Shown: one piece after another, positions 16,180-23,634 of the stretch
Numbering within the stretch: the first letter of the stretch is position 1
How the letters are laid out: every line of letters begins with the position of its first letter
Assembly (NCBI RefSeq): GCF_000364605.1
Contig: NZ_KB822579.1
Location: 124,001 to 188,000, forward strand
Direction of reading: 5' to 3'
Length of the DNA stretch: 64,000 nt
DNA from: Nocardioides sp. Iso805N
Lineage (GTDB): Bacteria; Actinomycetota; Actinomycetes; Propionibacteriales; Nocardioidaceae
Made by a program: the position numbers and the translations under genes
Notes under the pieces: model-generated
Told to the model about the DNA's origin: nothing
Databases searched by the model: none
Seen by the model: only the letters and a program-made list of their open reading frames with translations

Positions 16180-16199
16180 GGCCGAGCGCAGAACGGCAT

Positions 16200-16226
16200 G
16201 GTTTGCGGCGCCTCGCGGTCGGGTAC
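16200..16226 (+). promoter_or_regulatory. SigB/SigF-type promoter facing rightward
   Basis: GGTTT at 16200-16204, 16 nt, GGGTAC at 16221-16226: a full match to the same stress-sigma consensus on the opposite strand. It does not lead into a clear gene but into about 90 bp ending in a strong intrinsic terminator, suggesting a short RNA. Confidence 0.6.
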
Positions 16227-16232
16227 CCCTGG

Positions 16233-16320
16233 AGCAAGCCGCGTTACGCACACGGCATGGGACTGCGGAAACGCGACGGAGCACCCCACCGGCACTTGCC
16301 AGGTGGGGTGCTTTCTTTCG
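16233..16320 (+). ncRNA. Candidate stress-induced small RNA
   Basis: Bounded by a SigB/SigF-type promoter (start predicted near 16233) and by the GC-rich terminator hairpin at 16281-16311 with its T-rich tail, giving an RNA of about 85-90 nt. No tRNA or known riboswitch pattern fits. A short frame from the ATG at 16257 (MGLRKRDGAPHRHLPGG) reads through the terminator, so it is unlikely to be the product. Everything here is inferred from promoter plus terminator. Confidence 0.45.
16281..16311 (+). terminator. Strong rho-independent terminator
   Basis: GCACCCCACC (16281-16290) pairs perfectly with GGTGGGGTGC (16302-16311) around an 11-nt loop, followed by TTTCTTTC. It is the clearest intrinsic terminator in the window, yet no plus-strand gene ends here. 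Confidence 0.8.
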
Positions 16321-16377
16321 AGAGGCATTCAGTGACAGTCGCGGCCTCGGGCGGTCTCAAGCCGGCCCCGAGCCGCG

Positions 16378-16428
16378 GTGACCGTGGAGCGTTGTGCGCA
16401 CCTGGTGCGCATAACACTCCACGGTCGC
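16378..16428. repeat. Long intergenic hairpin of about 25 bp
   Basis: ACCGTGGAGCGTTGTGCGCA (from 16381, continuing CC) is matched by an arm ending at 16425. The 22-nt arms agree at 20 positions around a single T, and the pairing extends a few bases beyond. There is no T-tract. It may be a REP/palindromic-unit element or a remnant of a mobile end. Confidence 0.65.
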
Positions 16429-16453
16429 GCGTATGCCGACGGGCGAAGGCGCG

Positions 16454-16519
16454 GTGACAGTTCGCACGGTGAGTGACACCTCGGAACTGTCACTCCCCGC
16501 CGCAGATGTCACCGTGACA
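16454..16519. repeat. Cluster of GTGACA inverted motifs
   Basis: GTGACAGTT (16454-16462) is mirrored by AACTGTCAC (16485-16493), with another GTGACAC between them. The perfect palindrome TGTCAC-C-GTGACA lies at 16507-16519. The density suggests binding sites or debris of a repeated element; no protein is implied. Confidence 0.4.
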
Positions 16520-16557
16520 CTTTGGCGCCCCGCCGACTCAGCCGGTGAGGGTCGCCG

Positions 16558-16662
16558 TCAGCGGCCGATGCCCTCGACGTCCATGCGCACCTCGTCGCCC
16601 GGCTGCAGCGCCGGCGGGACCCCGGCCCGCCCCCACGGCGCGCTCTGCATACGCGCGGCGCC
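16558..16662 (-). pseudogene. C-terminal remnant of a fumarylacetoacetate-hydrolase-family gene
   Basis: Minus-strand reading ends in GVPPALQPGDEVRMDVEGIG followed by Arg and a TGA at 16558. That ending (LxPGDxVRxxxEGIG) is the typical C-terminus of FAH-family hydrolases and isomerases. Only about 35 codons remain; no catalytic portion is present and the upstream DNA is unrelated, so the gene is a deletion remnant. The match is by eye and short. Confidence 0.55.
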
Positions 16663-16682
16663 TACGAAGCCCCGCCGCGGCG

Positions 16683-16865
16683 GCTACGTTCGCGGTGAAC
16701 CACATCAAGGTGGATTGGAATCATCAGGCGTATCTGGCGGCGAAGAACTACCTCAGCATCGAGTCCTTCTCCAAGGCCGGTCTGATCGAGCAGCTCGAGT
16801 CGAGTGCCGGCGATCAGTACACCCACGCTCAGGCCGTCTTCGGAGCGAACAAGGCCTACAAGTAG
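16683..16865 (+). pseudogene. C-terminal remnant of an Ltp-family surface lipoprotein
   Basis: About 60 codons ending in TAG at 16865. FAVNHIKVDWNHQAYLAAKN, YLSIESFSKAGLIEQLESSA and GDQYTHAQAVFGANKAYK reproduce the repeat of host cell surface-exposed lipoproteins (Ltp, PF07553-like): VDW, AAK-YL, FS-GLIEQL-S, FT-QA. Signal peptide, lipobox and N-terminal part are absent; upstream codons in this frame are Arg/Ala/Pro-rich noise. Ltp proteins include phage superinfection-exclusion lipoproteins, so the intact ancestor may have been surface exposed. It lies back-to-back with the FAH remnant, both lacking their 5' parts, which looks like a deletion scar. Confidence 0.7.
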
Positions 16866-17122
16866 CAGCGCTTGTGGCGCTTGCTGGCGAGCGCACCCCC
16901 GCGTGGCAGGTGGCACCCGTCAGACGACCTCCCGCCCGCGAGCGGAAGAATGTCGTACAAGGAAGCCGATGATCCGCTCGAGCCGGGTCTCTGGCTCATC
17001 CTCGGAAGCCTCAGCGCTGTCTTCGACATCGACCTTGTCATCCGCGTTCGGATCCGAGAACGAACGATGCCATCGCGGACGTCGCCGATGCTAAGCGGAC
17101 AGTCGTCGCACCGTTGACGACG
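16866..17122. other. Non-conserved stretch, one weak small ORF
   Basis: Between the Ltp remnant and the glnA terminator. A 55-codon plus-strand frame from the ATG at 16949 (MSYKEADDPLEPGLWLILGS) to 17117 has only a weak GGAAGA before it and no recognised relatives. It may be gene debris. Nothing else was seen. Confidence 0.3.
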
Positions 17123-17167
17123 GAAACGCCCCCTGATCCTGCTCCGTCGCAGGCCAGAGGGCGTTTC
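17123..17167 (-). terminator. Hairpin downstream of glnA
   Basis: GAAACGCCC (17123-17131) pairs with GGGCGTTTC (17159-17167), 16 bp beyond the glnA stop. No T-run follows, as is common in high-GC actinobacteria. Confidence 0.6.
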
Positions 17168-17182
17168 GATCAGACGTCTGGC

Positions 17183-18604
17183 TCAGATGTCGTAGTAGAG
17201 CTCGAACTCGTGCGGGTGCGGACGCAGCTGCACCGGCAGGATCTCGTTGTTGGTCTTCCAGTCGATCCACATCTCGATCAGGTCCTCGGTGAACACGTCA
17301 CCGACGGTGAGGAACTCGTGGTCGTCCTTGAGCGCCTGCAGCACGTCGCCGAGCGAGGTCGGGACCTGGTTGATCTCGGCCATCTCGTCCGGCGGGAGCT
17401 CGTAGATGTCCTTGTCGATCGGCGCGGGCGGCTCGATCTTGTTCTTGATGCCGTCGATGCCGGCGAGCAGCAGCGCCGAGAAGGCGAGGTAGGGGTTCGA
17501 GGACGGGTCGGGGAAGCGGGTCTCGATGCGCTTCGCCTTCGGGTTCGAGCCCGTGATCGGGATGCGTACGGCGGCGGAGCGGTTGCGCGAGGAGTAGACC
17601 AGCGAGATCGGAGCCTCGAAGCCGGGCACCAGGCGGTGGTAGGAGTTCACCGTGGGGTTGGTGAAGGCGAGCACCGCAGCGGCGTGCTTCAGGATGCCGC
17701 CGATGTACCAGCGGGCGACGTCGGAGAGACCGCCGTAGCCGTTCTCGTCGTAGAAGAGCGGCTCGCCCTCGGCCCAGATCGACTGGTGCACGTGCATGCC
17801 CGAGCCGTTGTCGCCGAAGAGCGGCTTCGGCATGAACGTCACCGTCTTGCCGGCCTCCCAGGCGGCGTTGCGGACGACGTACTTGAACTTCATGATGTCG
17901 TCCGCCGCCTTGAGCAGCGTGTCGAACTTGTAGTTGATCTCGGCCTGGGCGGCGGTGCCGACCTCGTGGTGCGCGCGCTCGACGAGGAGGCCGACCTGCT
18001 CGAGGTACTTGACCATGTCGTCACGCAGGTCCTGGGTGCCGTCGGTCGGCGTCACCGGGAAGTAGCCACCCTTGGTGCGGACCTTGTAGCCACGGTTGGG
18101 GGTGCCGTCGGGGTTGGCCGACGCGCCGGTGTTCCACGAGCCCTCGAAGGACTCGACCTCGTAGAACGACTTGTTGATCCCGGTCGCGAAGCGGACCGAG
18201 TCGAAGATGAAGAACTCGGCCTCGGGCGCGAAGAAGGCGGTGTCGCCGATGCCGGTGGTCTCGAGGTAGGCGAGCGCCTTGCGAGCGATGTTGCGCGGGT
18301 CGCGCGAGTAGGCCTCACCCGTGATCGGGTCGTGGACGAAGTACATCATCGCGATCGTCTTGTTCTTGCGGAACGGGTCGACGTACGCGGTGGTCACATC
18401 GGGGTAGAGCGCCATGTCGGACTCGTGGATGCTCTGGAAGCCACGGATCGAGGAGCCGTCGAAGGCCATCGGGTCCAGGTTGAACGACGACACCGGCACG
18501 GTGAGGTGCTGCTGGATGCCGGGAAGGTCGACGAAGCGGACGTCGACGAACTCGACTCCCTCGTCCTTGATGAACTTGAGCAGCTCATCGCCAGTGCTGA
18601 ACAT
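17183..18604 (-). CDS. glnA: Glutamine synthetase, type I
   Basis: Forms glutamine from glutamate, ammonia and ATP; a cytoplasmic dodecamer. The 473 residues match GlnA-I. Seen are the beta-Grasp N-terminus ([33 protein letters not shown]), the DPF...RDPR region, metal-site [12 protein letters not shown], the [15 protein letters not shown] motif, [23 protein letters not shown], and the adenylylation loop [10 protein letters not shown] with its Tyr near residue 400, so GlnE-type adenylylation is expected. It is divergent from the RDD gene and preceded by a four-box GlnR-type site, indicating transcriptional control by nitrogen. This gene order (glnA, RDD, DUF4191, lipA) is conserved in actinobacteria. 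Confidence 0.98.
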   Translation of the reverse strand: MFSTGDELLKFIKDEGVEFVDVRFVDLPGIQQHLTVPVSSFNLDPMAFDGSSIRGFQSIHESDMALYPDVTTAYVDPFRKNKTIAMMYFVHDPITGEAYSRDPRNIARKALAYLETTGIGDTAFFAPEAEFFIFDSVRFATGINKSFYEVESFEGSWNTGASANPDGTPNRGYKVRTKGGYFPVTPTDGTQDLRDDMVKYLEQVGLLVERAHHEVGTAAQAEINYKFDTLLKAADDIMKFKYVVRNAAWEAGKTVTFMPKPLFGDNGSGMHVHQSIWAEGEPLFYDENGYGGLSDVARWYIGGILKHAAAVLAFTNPTVNSYHRLVPGFEAPISLVYSSRNRSAAVRIPITGSNPKAKRIETRFPDPSSNPYLAFSALLLAGIDGIKNKIEPPAPIDKDIYELPPDEMAEINQVPTSLGDVLQALKDDHEFLTVGDVFTEDLIEMWIDWKTNNEILPVQLRPHPHEFELYYDI

Positions 18605-18707
18605 TCGTCCTCCTTGGCCACACGATGGTGCGGCCGAGATCGCTCGCGGGTGGAACTCGACTGAGGCGGCGCTGCCTCGACTCTGGCTCGCAAACTATGT
18701 CCGGGCA

Positions 18708-18745
18708 GTTGCGCAGCCGTGTCGCGATTGTTTCAGCCGTGTAAC
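18708..18745 (-). promoter_or_regulatory. GlnR-type binding site upstream of glnA
   Basis: Read on the minus strand, four 5-mers at exact 6-nt spacing: GTTAC (18745-18741), GAAAC (18734-18730), GACAC (18723-18719), GCAAC (18712-18708). This follows the gTnAC-n6-GaAAC-n6-GtnAC-n6-GaAAC pattern of the actinobacterial nitrogen regulator GlnR. It sits about 105-140 bp before the glnA ATG, with a CATAGT -10 candidate just downstream, so activation is likely. Confidence 0.8.
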
Positions 18746-18780
18746 AGGTTGGCCGAAGTGGGGTCCGACAGGTGGGCACC

Positions 18781-18786
18781 TAGGCT
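18781..18786 (+). promoter_or_regulatory. -10 box of leaderless RDD gene
   Basis: TAGGCT ends 6 nt before the GTG at 18793, placing transcription start at or next to the first codon. The same TAGGCT arrangement precedes pepA and thyA. Confidence 0.6.
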
Positions 18787-18792
18787 GTCCGG

Positions 18793-19242
18793 GTGAGTTC
18801 CGCAGCCCCGACATCGACCGATCGCCGCGCCCTGCCCTTCGAGACCGCGTCCTGGGCCCGTCGGGTGCTGGCGCTGATCGTGGACTGGGCGCTCTCGATC
18901 CTGGTGGTCGTCTTCTTCATCGGCTGGGACGCCTACACCGCGCCCGGCGGCGCCAAGCAGGCTCTCGTCCCGCTCGTGTACGTCGTGGAGTCCGCGCTGC
19001 TGACCACGCTCGTCGGCGGCTCCTTCGGCAAGCTCGTGACGCGGCTGCGCACCGTGCGGGTCAACGGCGACCCGCGGCCGCTGGACCCGCTGCGCACCGT
19101 CGCGCGCCAGATCATGATCGCCGTGGTGATCCCGCCGCTCATCTTCCGGCCCGACGGCCGAGGCGTGCACGACCTCTCCTGCGGCTCCGCGACCGTGACC
19201 CTGCAGACCTATCGCTCGTTCTTCCGACGGCTGGCGAACTAA
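18793..19242 (+). CDS. RDD family membrane protein
   Basis: A 149-residue RDD protein. After a short polar N-terminus (SAAPTSTDRRALPFETASWA) come the ARRVLALIVDWALSILVVVF helix with the family Arg and Asp residues, a second hydrophobic segment (LVPLVYVVESALLTTLVGGS), the GKLVTRLRTVRVNG linker, and a last segment with LIFRPDGRGVHDLSCGS, the typical RDD C-terminal motif. The function of the family is not established; transport or envelope roles have been proposed. GTG start, apparently leaderless. It corresponds in position to the small RDD gene beside glnA1 in mycobacteria. Confidence 0.88.
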   Translation: MSSAAPTSTDRRALPFETASWARRVLALIVDWALSILVVVFFIGWDAYTAPGGAKQALVPLVYVVESALLTTLVGGSFGKLVTRLRTVRVNGDPRPLDPLRTVARQIMIAVVIPPLIFRPDGRGVHDLSCGSATVTLQTYRSFFRRLAN

Positions 19243-19258
19243 AGAGAAGGCAGACTCG

Positions 19259-20125
19259 ATGACCAAGGCAGAACAGCGACCCACGCTGCGGCGTACGGCA
19301 CTGGCGGGGCTCGCCGTTGCGGCGCTCGGCCTGACCGCGGCGTGCGGCAGCTCGTCCGGCAACGACACCTCGGCGGCGAGCGCAGGTGCCTCCGCCGGCA
19401 GCACGAGCAGCACGGGCGGCACGGCAGCGGCCGACGGGGCCGCGAACGCGTTCGCCCCCGGATCCACGGTGGACAACGCCAGCATCAAGAAGATGTTCAC
19501 CGACGCGACCAGCGGGGCCACCACCGTGCACGTCGAGATGAAGATGAGCGGACAGATCGCCATGTCGGGCGGTGGCGACATGGACATGAAGTCCAACCCC
19601 GTCAAGGCAGACCTCCGCCTCACCTCGGCGAGCCTGGGCGGCAGCGCCATCCACATGCTGATGCTGGACAACACCGCCTACGTGAAGGTGCCACAGCTCG
19701 CCGACAAGTACCTGAAGGCCTCGCTCGTCGGCAAGAACAGCGCGCTGGGTCAGATGGGTCTGAGCTCGCTCGACCCGTCGGCGATGTTCGACCGGTTCAG
19801 CGACGCCATCTCGGGTGGCACGTACGTCGGCAAGGAGACCGTGGACGGCACCGCCACCGATCGCTACCGCCTCACGGTCGACGCGAAGGCGATCGCCTCG
19901 GCGATGCCGAGCATCTCGGCCCAGGCGACGGCGGTTCCCGACACCGAGACGGTCGACGTCTGGTTCGACGGCGACGGCCGCTACAAGCAGATGAAGACGG
20001 TCGTCGGGAGTGAGACCGTCTCGGAGTCCTTCTCCGACTGGGGCAAGCCGGTCACCGTCAAGGCACCGCCCGCAAGCCAGGTGCAGGACATGCCGTCGGC
20101 TGCCGGCGGGATGCTGGGCGGCTAG
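19259..20125 (+). CDS. Secreted lipoprotein, LppX/LprAFG-like
   Basis: A 288-residue lipoprotein: basic N-terminus (MTKAEQRPTLRR), hydrophobic segment ALAGLAVAALGLTAACG with lipobox LTAAC, then a low-complexity Ser/Thr/Gly/Ala linker to about residue 70. The folded part has alternating beta features (VHVEMKMSGQIAMSGGGDMD, SAIHMLMLDNTAYVKVPQLA, GKETVDGTATDRYRLTVDAK, ETVDVWFDGDGRYKQMKTVV), as in LppX/LprAFG proteins that carry lipids or glycolipids across the envelope. It lies 16 nt after the RDD gene (GAGAAGG ribosome-binding site) and ends at a strong terminator. Compared with mycobacteria it is an insertion between the RDD and DUF4191 genes. Confidence 0.82.
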   Translation: MTKAEQRPTLRRTALAGLAVAALGLTAACGSSSGNDTSAASAGASAGSTSSTGGTAAADGAANAFAPGSTVDNASIKKMFTDATSGATTVHVEMKMSGQIAMSGGGDMDMKSNPVKADLRLTSASLGGSAIHMLMLDNTAYVKVPQLADKYLKASLVGKNSALGQMGLSSLDPSAMFDRFSDAISGGTYVGKETVDGTATDRYRLTVDAKAIASAMPSISAQATAVPDTETVDVWFDGDGRYKQMKTVVGSETVSESFSDWGKPVTVKAPPASQVQDMPSAAGGMLGG

Positions 20126-20141
20126 CGGAACGACAGGCATG

Positions 20142-20177
20142 CAGAACGGGTCGGCCCCGAGGGGCCGACCCGTTCTG
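20142..20177. terminator. Bidirectional 17-bp terminator hairpin
   Basis: CAGAACGGGTCGGCCCC and its exact complement GGGGCCGACCCGTTCTG flank a 2-nt loop between the convergent lipoprotein and DUF4191 genes. A weak TGCTCGTCTTG follows on the plus strand. Confidence 0.8.
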
Positions 20178-20207
20178 TGCTCGTCTTGATCGCGGGAGTC
20201 GAGGCGA

Positions 20208-20915
20208 TCAGCGACCGCGCATGTTGCCGCGCTGGCCCTTCATGTTGGTCGGGACCGGGCCCTTGGGCAGCGGCAATGTGCCGCGCTGGGCGTCCAGGGC
20301 CTTGAGCCGGTAGAGGATGTCGGTGATCTCGGCGGGCTTCACCTGGCGCTTGAGCCGGCTCACGTGCGAGACCAGCTTGGGCAGGGGGATCTCGCCCTCG
20401 CCGTTTCCGGCGACGACCTCGGTGAGCGGGGTATCGGGCAGCACCCGCTGGTGCTTGGTGCGCTCGGTGGCGAGCAGCGCCCGGACACGGGCTGGGCTGG
20501 TGCCCTCGGCTACCAGCACGATTCCCGGCGGCCCGACGACGCGGTGCACGACGTCCTGGTTCTTGTTGAACCCGACGGCAGGGGTCACGGTCCACCCGCG
20601 GCGCAGCATGTTCAGCGCGGCCGCCGCGGCACCAGGCTGCCCCTCGATCCGGTTGTAGGCAGCACGCTGGGCGCGGCGGGAGAAGAGCAGCAGCGCGGCG
20701 ACGACGCCGAACAGCACCGCACCGACGACGGTGAAGATGATGCCGAGAAGGCCGTTGGCCGGCAGCAGCCAGAACAGGACGCCGCCGACGACAGCGCCGA
20801 CGACGAACGTGCCGCCCACCCACAGGCCGACAGCGGGGTCGGCCTGCTTGGTCATCCGGTAGGTCTCGAGGATCTGCTGCCGGCGGCTCATCGAGCTCGG
20901 GTCGAGCTGGGACAT
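20208..20915 (-). CDS. DUF4191 family membrane protein
   Basis: A 235-residue protein with two adjacent membrane segments near residues 30-80 (LWVGGTFVVGAVVGGVLFWL, GIIFTVVGAVLFGVVAALLL). A soluble C-terminal domain follows, containing RRGWTVTPAVGFNKNQDVVH, VVGPPGIVLVAEGTSPARVR and ending in a basic Gly/Arg tail (MKGQRGNMRGR). This matches DUF4191, found next to lipA throughout actinobacteria; the function is unknown but the genomic link suggests something tied to lipoate metabolism or the membrane. Start is uncertain: ATG at 20915 (MSQLDPSSMSRRQQ) or the Met eight residues later. It follows lipA by 45 nt. Confidence 0.85.
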   Translation of the reverse strand: MSQLDPSSMSRRQQILETYRMTKQADPAVGLWVGGTFVVGAVVGGVLFWLLPANGLLGIIFTVVGAVLFGVVAALLLFSRRAQRAAYNRIEGQPGAAAAALNMLRRGWTVTPAVGFNKNQDVVHRVVGPPGIVLVAEGTSPARVRALLATERTKHQRVLPDTPLTEVVAGNGEGEIPLPKLVSHVSRLKRQVKPAEITDILYRLKALDAQRGTLPLPKGPVPTNMKGQRGNMRGR

Positions 20916-20960
20916 CAGCGGGAATGCCTCTCTAGCAAAGGGAATGCGACCAGCGATGCG

Positions 20961-21899
20961 TCAGGCGGGCGCCTGCGCCCCGCGACGATCGATGGCCTGA
21001 CGGTACAGCCGGCCGGCACGGTACGACGAACGCACGAGCGGCCCGGACAGGGCACCGGCGAAGCCGATCTCCTCGGCCTCGGCCTGCAGCTCGACGAACT
21101 CCTCCGGCTTGACCCACCGCTCCACCGGGTGGTGGCGCAGGCTGGGCCGCAGGTACTGCGTGATGGTGATCAGCTCGCAGCCGGCCTCGTGCAGGTCGCG
21201 CAGTGCCTGCGAGACCTCTTCGCGGGTCTCGCCCATGCCGAGGATCAGGTTCGACTTGGTCACCAGGCCGAACGCCCGGGCCTGGGTGAGCACGTCCAGC
21301 GAGCGCTCGTAGCGGAAGGCGGGCCGGATCCGCTTGAAGATCCGCGGCACCGTCTCCAGGTTGTGCGCGAGCACCTCGGGGCGGGACTCGAAGACCTCGG
21401 CCAGCAGGTCGGGCTTGCCGTTGAAGTCGGGCACCAGGTTCTCGACGCCGGTGTCCGGGTTCAGCTCGTGGATGGCGCGCACGGTCTCGGCGTAGAGCCA
21501 GGCGCCGCCGTCCTCGAGGTCATCGCGGGCGACACCGGTGATGGTGGCGTACTTCAGGCCCATCGTCTGCACGGACTCCGCGACGCGGCGCGGCTCGTCG
21601 CGGTCCAGAGGCTGCGGCTTGCCGGTGTCGATCTGGCAGAAGTCGCAGCGGCGCGTGCACTGGTCGCCGCCGATGAGGAACGTGGCCTCGCGGTCCTCCC
21701 AACACTCGAAGATGTTGGGGCAGCCGGCCTCCTGGCACACGGTGTGCAGGCCCTCGGACTTCACCAGCTGCTGGAGCTGGGTGTACTCGGGGCCCATCTT
21801 CGCCCGCGTCTTGATCCATGCGGGCTTGCGCTCGATGGGGGTCTCGGCATTGCGGACCTCGAGACGGAGAAGCTTGCGGCCTTCTGGTGCGAGAGTCAC
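20961..21899 (-). CDS. lipA: Lipoyl synthase
   Basis: Radical-SAM enzyme that inserts two sulfurs into protein-bound octanoate. Both iron-sulfur motifs are present: the auxiliary-cluster cysteines in [20 protein letters not shown] (CX4CX5C) and the radical-SAM CX3CX2C in [19 protein letters not shown]. The C-terminal [10 protein letters not shown] supplies the conserved RSSY. GTG at 21899 is preferred because AGGA lies 8 nt before it; the in-frame TTG at 21905 leaves only about 2 nt. Length about 312 fits. It is 10 nt downstream of lipB, so octanoyl transfer and sulfur insertion are encoded together and supply the E2 protein encoded 1.7 kb away. Confidence 0.97.
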   Translation of the reverse strand: MTLAPEGRKLLRLEVRNAETPIERKPAWIKTRAKMGPEYTQLQQLVKSEGLHTVCQEAGCPNIFECWEDREATFLIGGDQCTRRCDFCQIDTGKPQPLDRDEPRRVAESVQTMGLKYATITGVARDDLEDGGAWLYAETVRAIHELNPDTGVENLVPDFNGKPDLLAEVFESRPEVLAHNLETVPRIFKRIRPAFRYERSLDVLTQARAFGLVTKSNLILGMGETREEVSQALRDLHEAGCELITITQYLRPSLRHHPVERWVKPEEFVELQAEAEEIGFAGALSGPLVRSSYRAGRLYRQAIDRRGAQAPA

Positions 21900-21909
21900 G
21901 GTCAAAATC

Positions 21910-22647
21910 CTACTTCGCAGGCGTCAGAAGCTGGATTCGGGGACCGTGGGCCGGCTCGGGGCGCGGTTCGTAGTCGGGCGTCGCGGCGTAGGGGCCCCAG
22001 GCGAGGTAGCTGCGCAGGTGGGCCGTCAGGAGCGGGCTGGTCTCCGCGACGGTGATGTCGCGGCCGGTCTCCAGCGTCAGGCTGGTGACGCCGGCGTCGC
22101 TGATGCCACAGGGCACGAACCGGTCGTACCAGCTCATCTCCACGTCGCAGTTCATCGCGACGCCGTGCATCGTCACGCCCTGGCTGACCCGCAGACCGAT
22201 GGCGGCGATCTTGCGCTCGGGACGGCCGGTCCCCGAGCCCGTAGGAGGATCGGCCTGCAGCCAGACGCCGCTGCGTCCCGGGACGCGGGCGGTCGCCACA
22301 CCGAGATCGGCGCAGGTGCGGATCATCGCCTCCTCGAGCCGGCGGACGAAGTCGACGACCTTGACGTGGTCGGGGAGACGGACGATCGGGTAGGCGACAA
22401 GCTGGCCGGGGCCGTGGAAGGTGATCTTGCCGCCACGGTCGACGTCGATCACCGGCGCGCCGCCGGGATCCATCGGCCGCTCGTGGGCGTCGGTGCGCTT
22501 GCCGGCGGTGTACGTCGGCGGGTGCTCCAGCAGTAGCACCGTGTCGGGTCGGGTGCCGGCGACGACCTCGGCATGAACCTGCTTCTGCAGCTCCCAGGCA
22601 TCGAGGTAGTCGATCGTTCCCAAGGTCTCGAAGCGCAACGCCGTCAC
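21910..22647 (-). CDS. lipB: Octanoyl-(acyl carrier protein):protein transferase
   Basis: LipB transfers octanoate from ACP to lipoyl domains. The 245-residue product shows [20 protein letters not shown], the signature [20 protein letters not shown], the catalytic Lys in [20 protein letters not shown], and the acyl-accepting Cys in [14 protein letters not shown]. The GTG at 22647 is supported by a GTGA overlap with the upstream esterase stop (22644-22647) and by family-typical length; longer in-frame extension adds Arg-rich noise. Immediately followed by lipA. Confidence 0.96.
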   Translation of the reverse strand: MTALRFETLGTIDYLDAWELQKQVHAEVVAGTRPDTVLLLEHPPTYTAGKRTDAHERPMDPGGAPVIDVDRGGKITFHGPGQLVAYPIVRLPDHVKVVDFVRRLEEAMIRTCADLGVATARVPGRSGVWLQADPPTGSGTGRPERKIAAIGLRVSQGVTMHGVAMNCDVEMSWYDRFVPCGISDAGVTSLTLETGRDITVAETSPLLTAHLRSYLAWGPYAATPDYEPRPEPAHGPRIQLLTPAK

Positions 22648-23522
22648 CCCGCGAGGGTACTCCCCAAGAAGGCGAGCTCCGCGGGCAGCATCCGCCGCCA
22701 GTAGCCGGCCTCGTGGGCGCCCTCGGTGAACGTGCTCCGCACGTGTGCCGAGGCCGGGAACCCGGCCACGTAGCGACGAATGGCGACGTAGAACGGGTCC
22801 TCGCGACCGATATCGACCCGCACCGGGATGCCGGTCAGATCTCGCTGGCGGTGAAAGACGGAGTAGGTGTCGTACTCGGCCGCGCTGGAGAACCCGGCCG
22901 GCGAGACGCCCGAGGAGTCGACCCACACCGCGGGGCTCGCCACCGCCACCCCGCGAACCCGCTTGTGCCCCAGCAGCCCGGCCAGGCGGAGCGCGCCGTA
23001 CCCGCCCATGGACCAGCCGTGGAACCCGAGCGTGCCGGTGTCGACGCCGTGGCCGGCCAGCAGCGGCAGCAGCTCGTCGGTGACCATCGCCCCCGCATCC
23101 TCGCCGTGGTGCGGGTGCCAGTAGCTCTCGCCGCCGTCCACCGAGGCGATCGCGTACGGCGTGACGCCGCGCGCGACGGCTTGTGCCAGGAACTGCGGAC
23201 CGCCGAGCTGGTCGATGAAGGTGGTGTGATCGCCGCCGCGACCGTGCAGGGTGACGACCAGCGGCAGCTTTCCCGTGACATGCGGGGGCCGGATCAGCGA
23301 CCAGCCGGTCCTGACCCCGCCGCGGGCCTTGGAGACGAACGATCCGCTGACGATGGGGCCCGTCGCGATGTCGGGGATCCTCCCGTCGGCGCCGGTCCAG
23401 CCGAGAGCCCGGTGCATCGCGGCCCGACCGGGCAGGACGCCGTCCTGGACACCGACGAGGGCTGCCGTCGCAGCGGCGACCCCGAGCACCGGGGCAGCCA
23501 GCATCGTTCTGCGCGAGATCAC
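22644..23522 (-). CDS. Tat-exported esterase, alpha/beta hydrolase
   Basis: A 292-residue esterase-family protein with a twin-arginine signal: [20 protein letters not shown] (SRRTML) followed by a hydrophobic core, so it is probably exported folded. Catalytic features: [20 protein letters not shown] (oxyanion region), [20 protein letters not shown] with nucleophile Ser near residue 172, and [15 protein letters not shown] with the likely catalytic His. Resembles putative esterases (PF00756-like), the group that includes mycolyltransferases and esterase D. GTGA-coupled to lipB but functionally unrelated to lipoate; it is an insertion in the otherwise conserved sucB-lipB-lipA order. Substrate unknown. 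Confidence 0.85.
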   Translation of the reverse strand: MISRRTMLAAPVLGVAAATAALVGVQDGVLPGRAAMHRALGWTGADGRIPDIATGPIVSGSFVSKARGGVRTGWSLIRPPHVTGKLPLVVTLHGRGGDHTTFIDQLGGPQFLAQAVARGVTPYAIASVDGGESYWHPHHGEDAGAMVTDELLPLLAGHGVDTGTLGFHGWSMGGYGALRLAGLLGHKRVRGVAVASPAVWVDSSGVSPAGFSSAAEYDTYSVFHRQRDLTGIPVRVDIGREDPFYVAIRRYVAGFPASAHVRSTFTEGAHEAGYWRRMLPAELAFLGSTLAG

Positions 23523-23556
23523 CGGCCGATGGTGGCAGACGAGGGGCGTAAATGCG

Positions 23557-23619
23557 CCGCTCCCCGGACGAGACGGTGGGGACGACGGCGTGTCGGCCCC
23601 CGTTTCGTCCGGGGAGCGG
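23557..23619. terminator. 20-bp hairpin between sucB and the esterase gene
   Basis: CCGCTCCCCGGACGAGACGG (23557-23576) pairs with CCGTTTCGTCCGGGGAGCGG (23600-23619), 19 of 20 positions. It starts 16 bp after the sucB stop, so it probably ends that transcript. Arm length is more like a REP element than a minimal terminator. Confidence 0.65.
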
Positions 23620-23634
23620 GGTGGAGCGGTGGGA

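Noticed and set aside
16100..16280. tRNA gene ending at the strong terminator
   Set aside because: No T-arm sequence of the GGTTCRA type and no acceptor pairing could be folded.
16257..16457. Protein-coding gene starting MGLRKRDGAP downstream of the plus-strand stress promoter
   Set aside because: The frame runs straight through the strong terminator and a long hairpin and has no ribosome-binding site.
17114..18664. 516-codon plus-strand frame over glnA
   Set aside because: It is antisense to a complete glutamine synthetase and its translation is Val/Arg/Leu/Gly-rich without motifs, as expected from high-GC codon bias.
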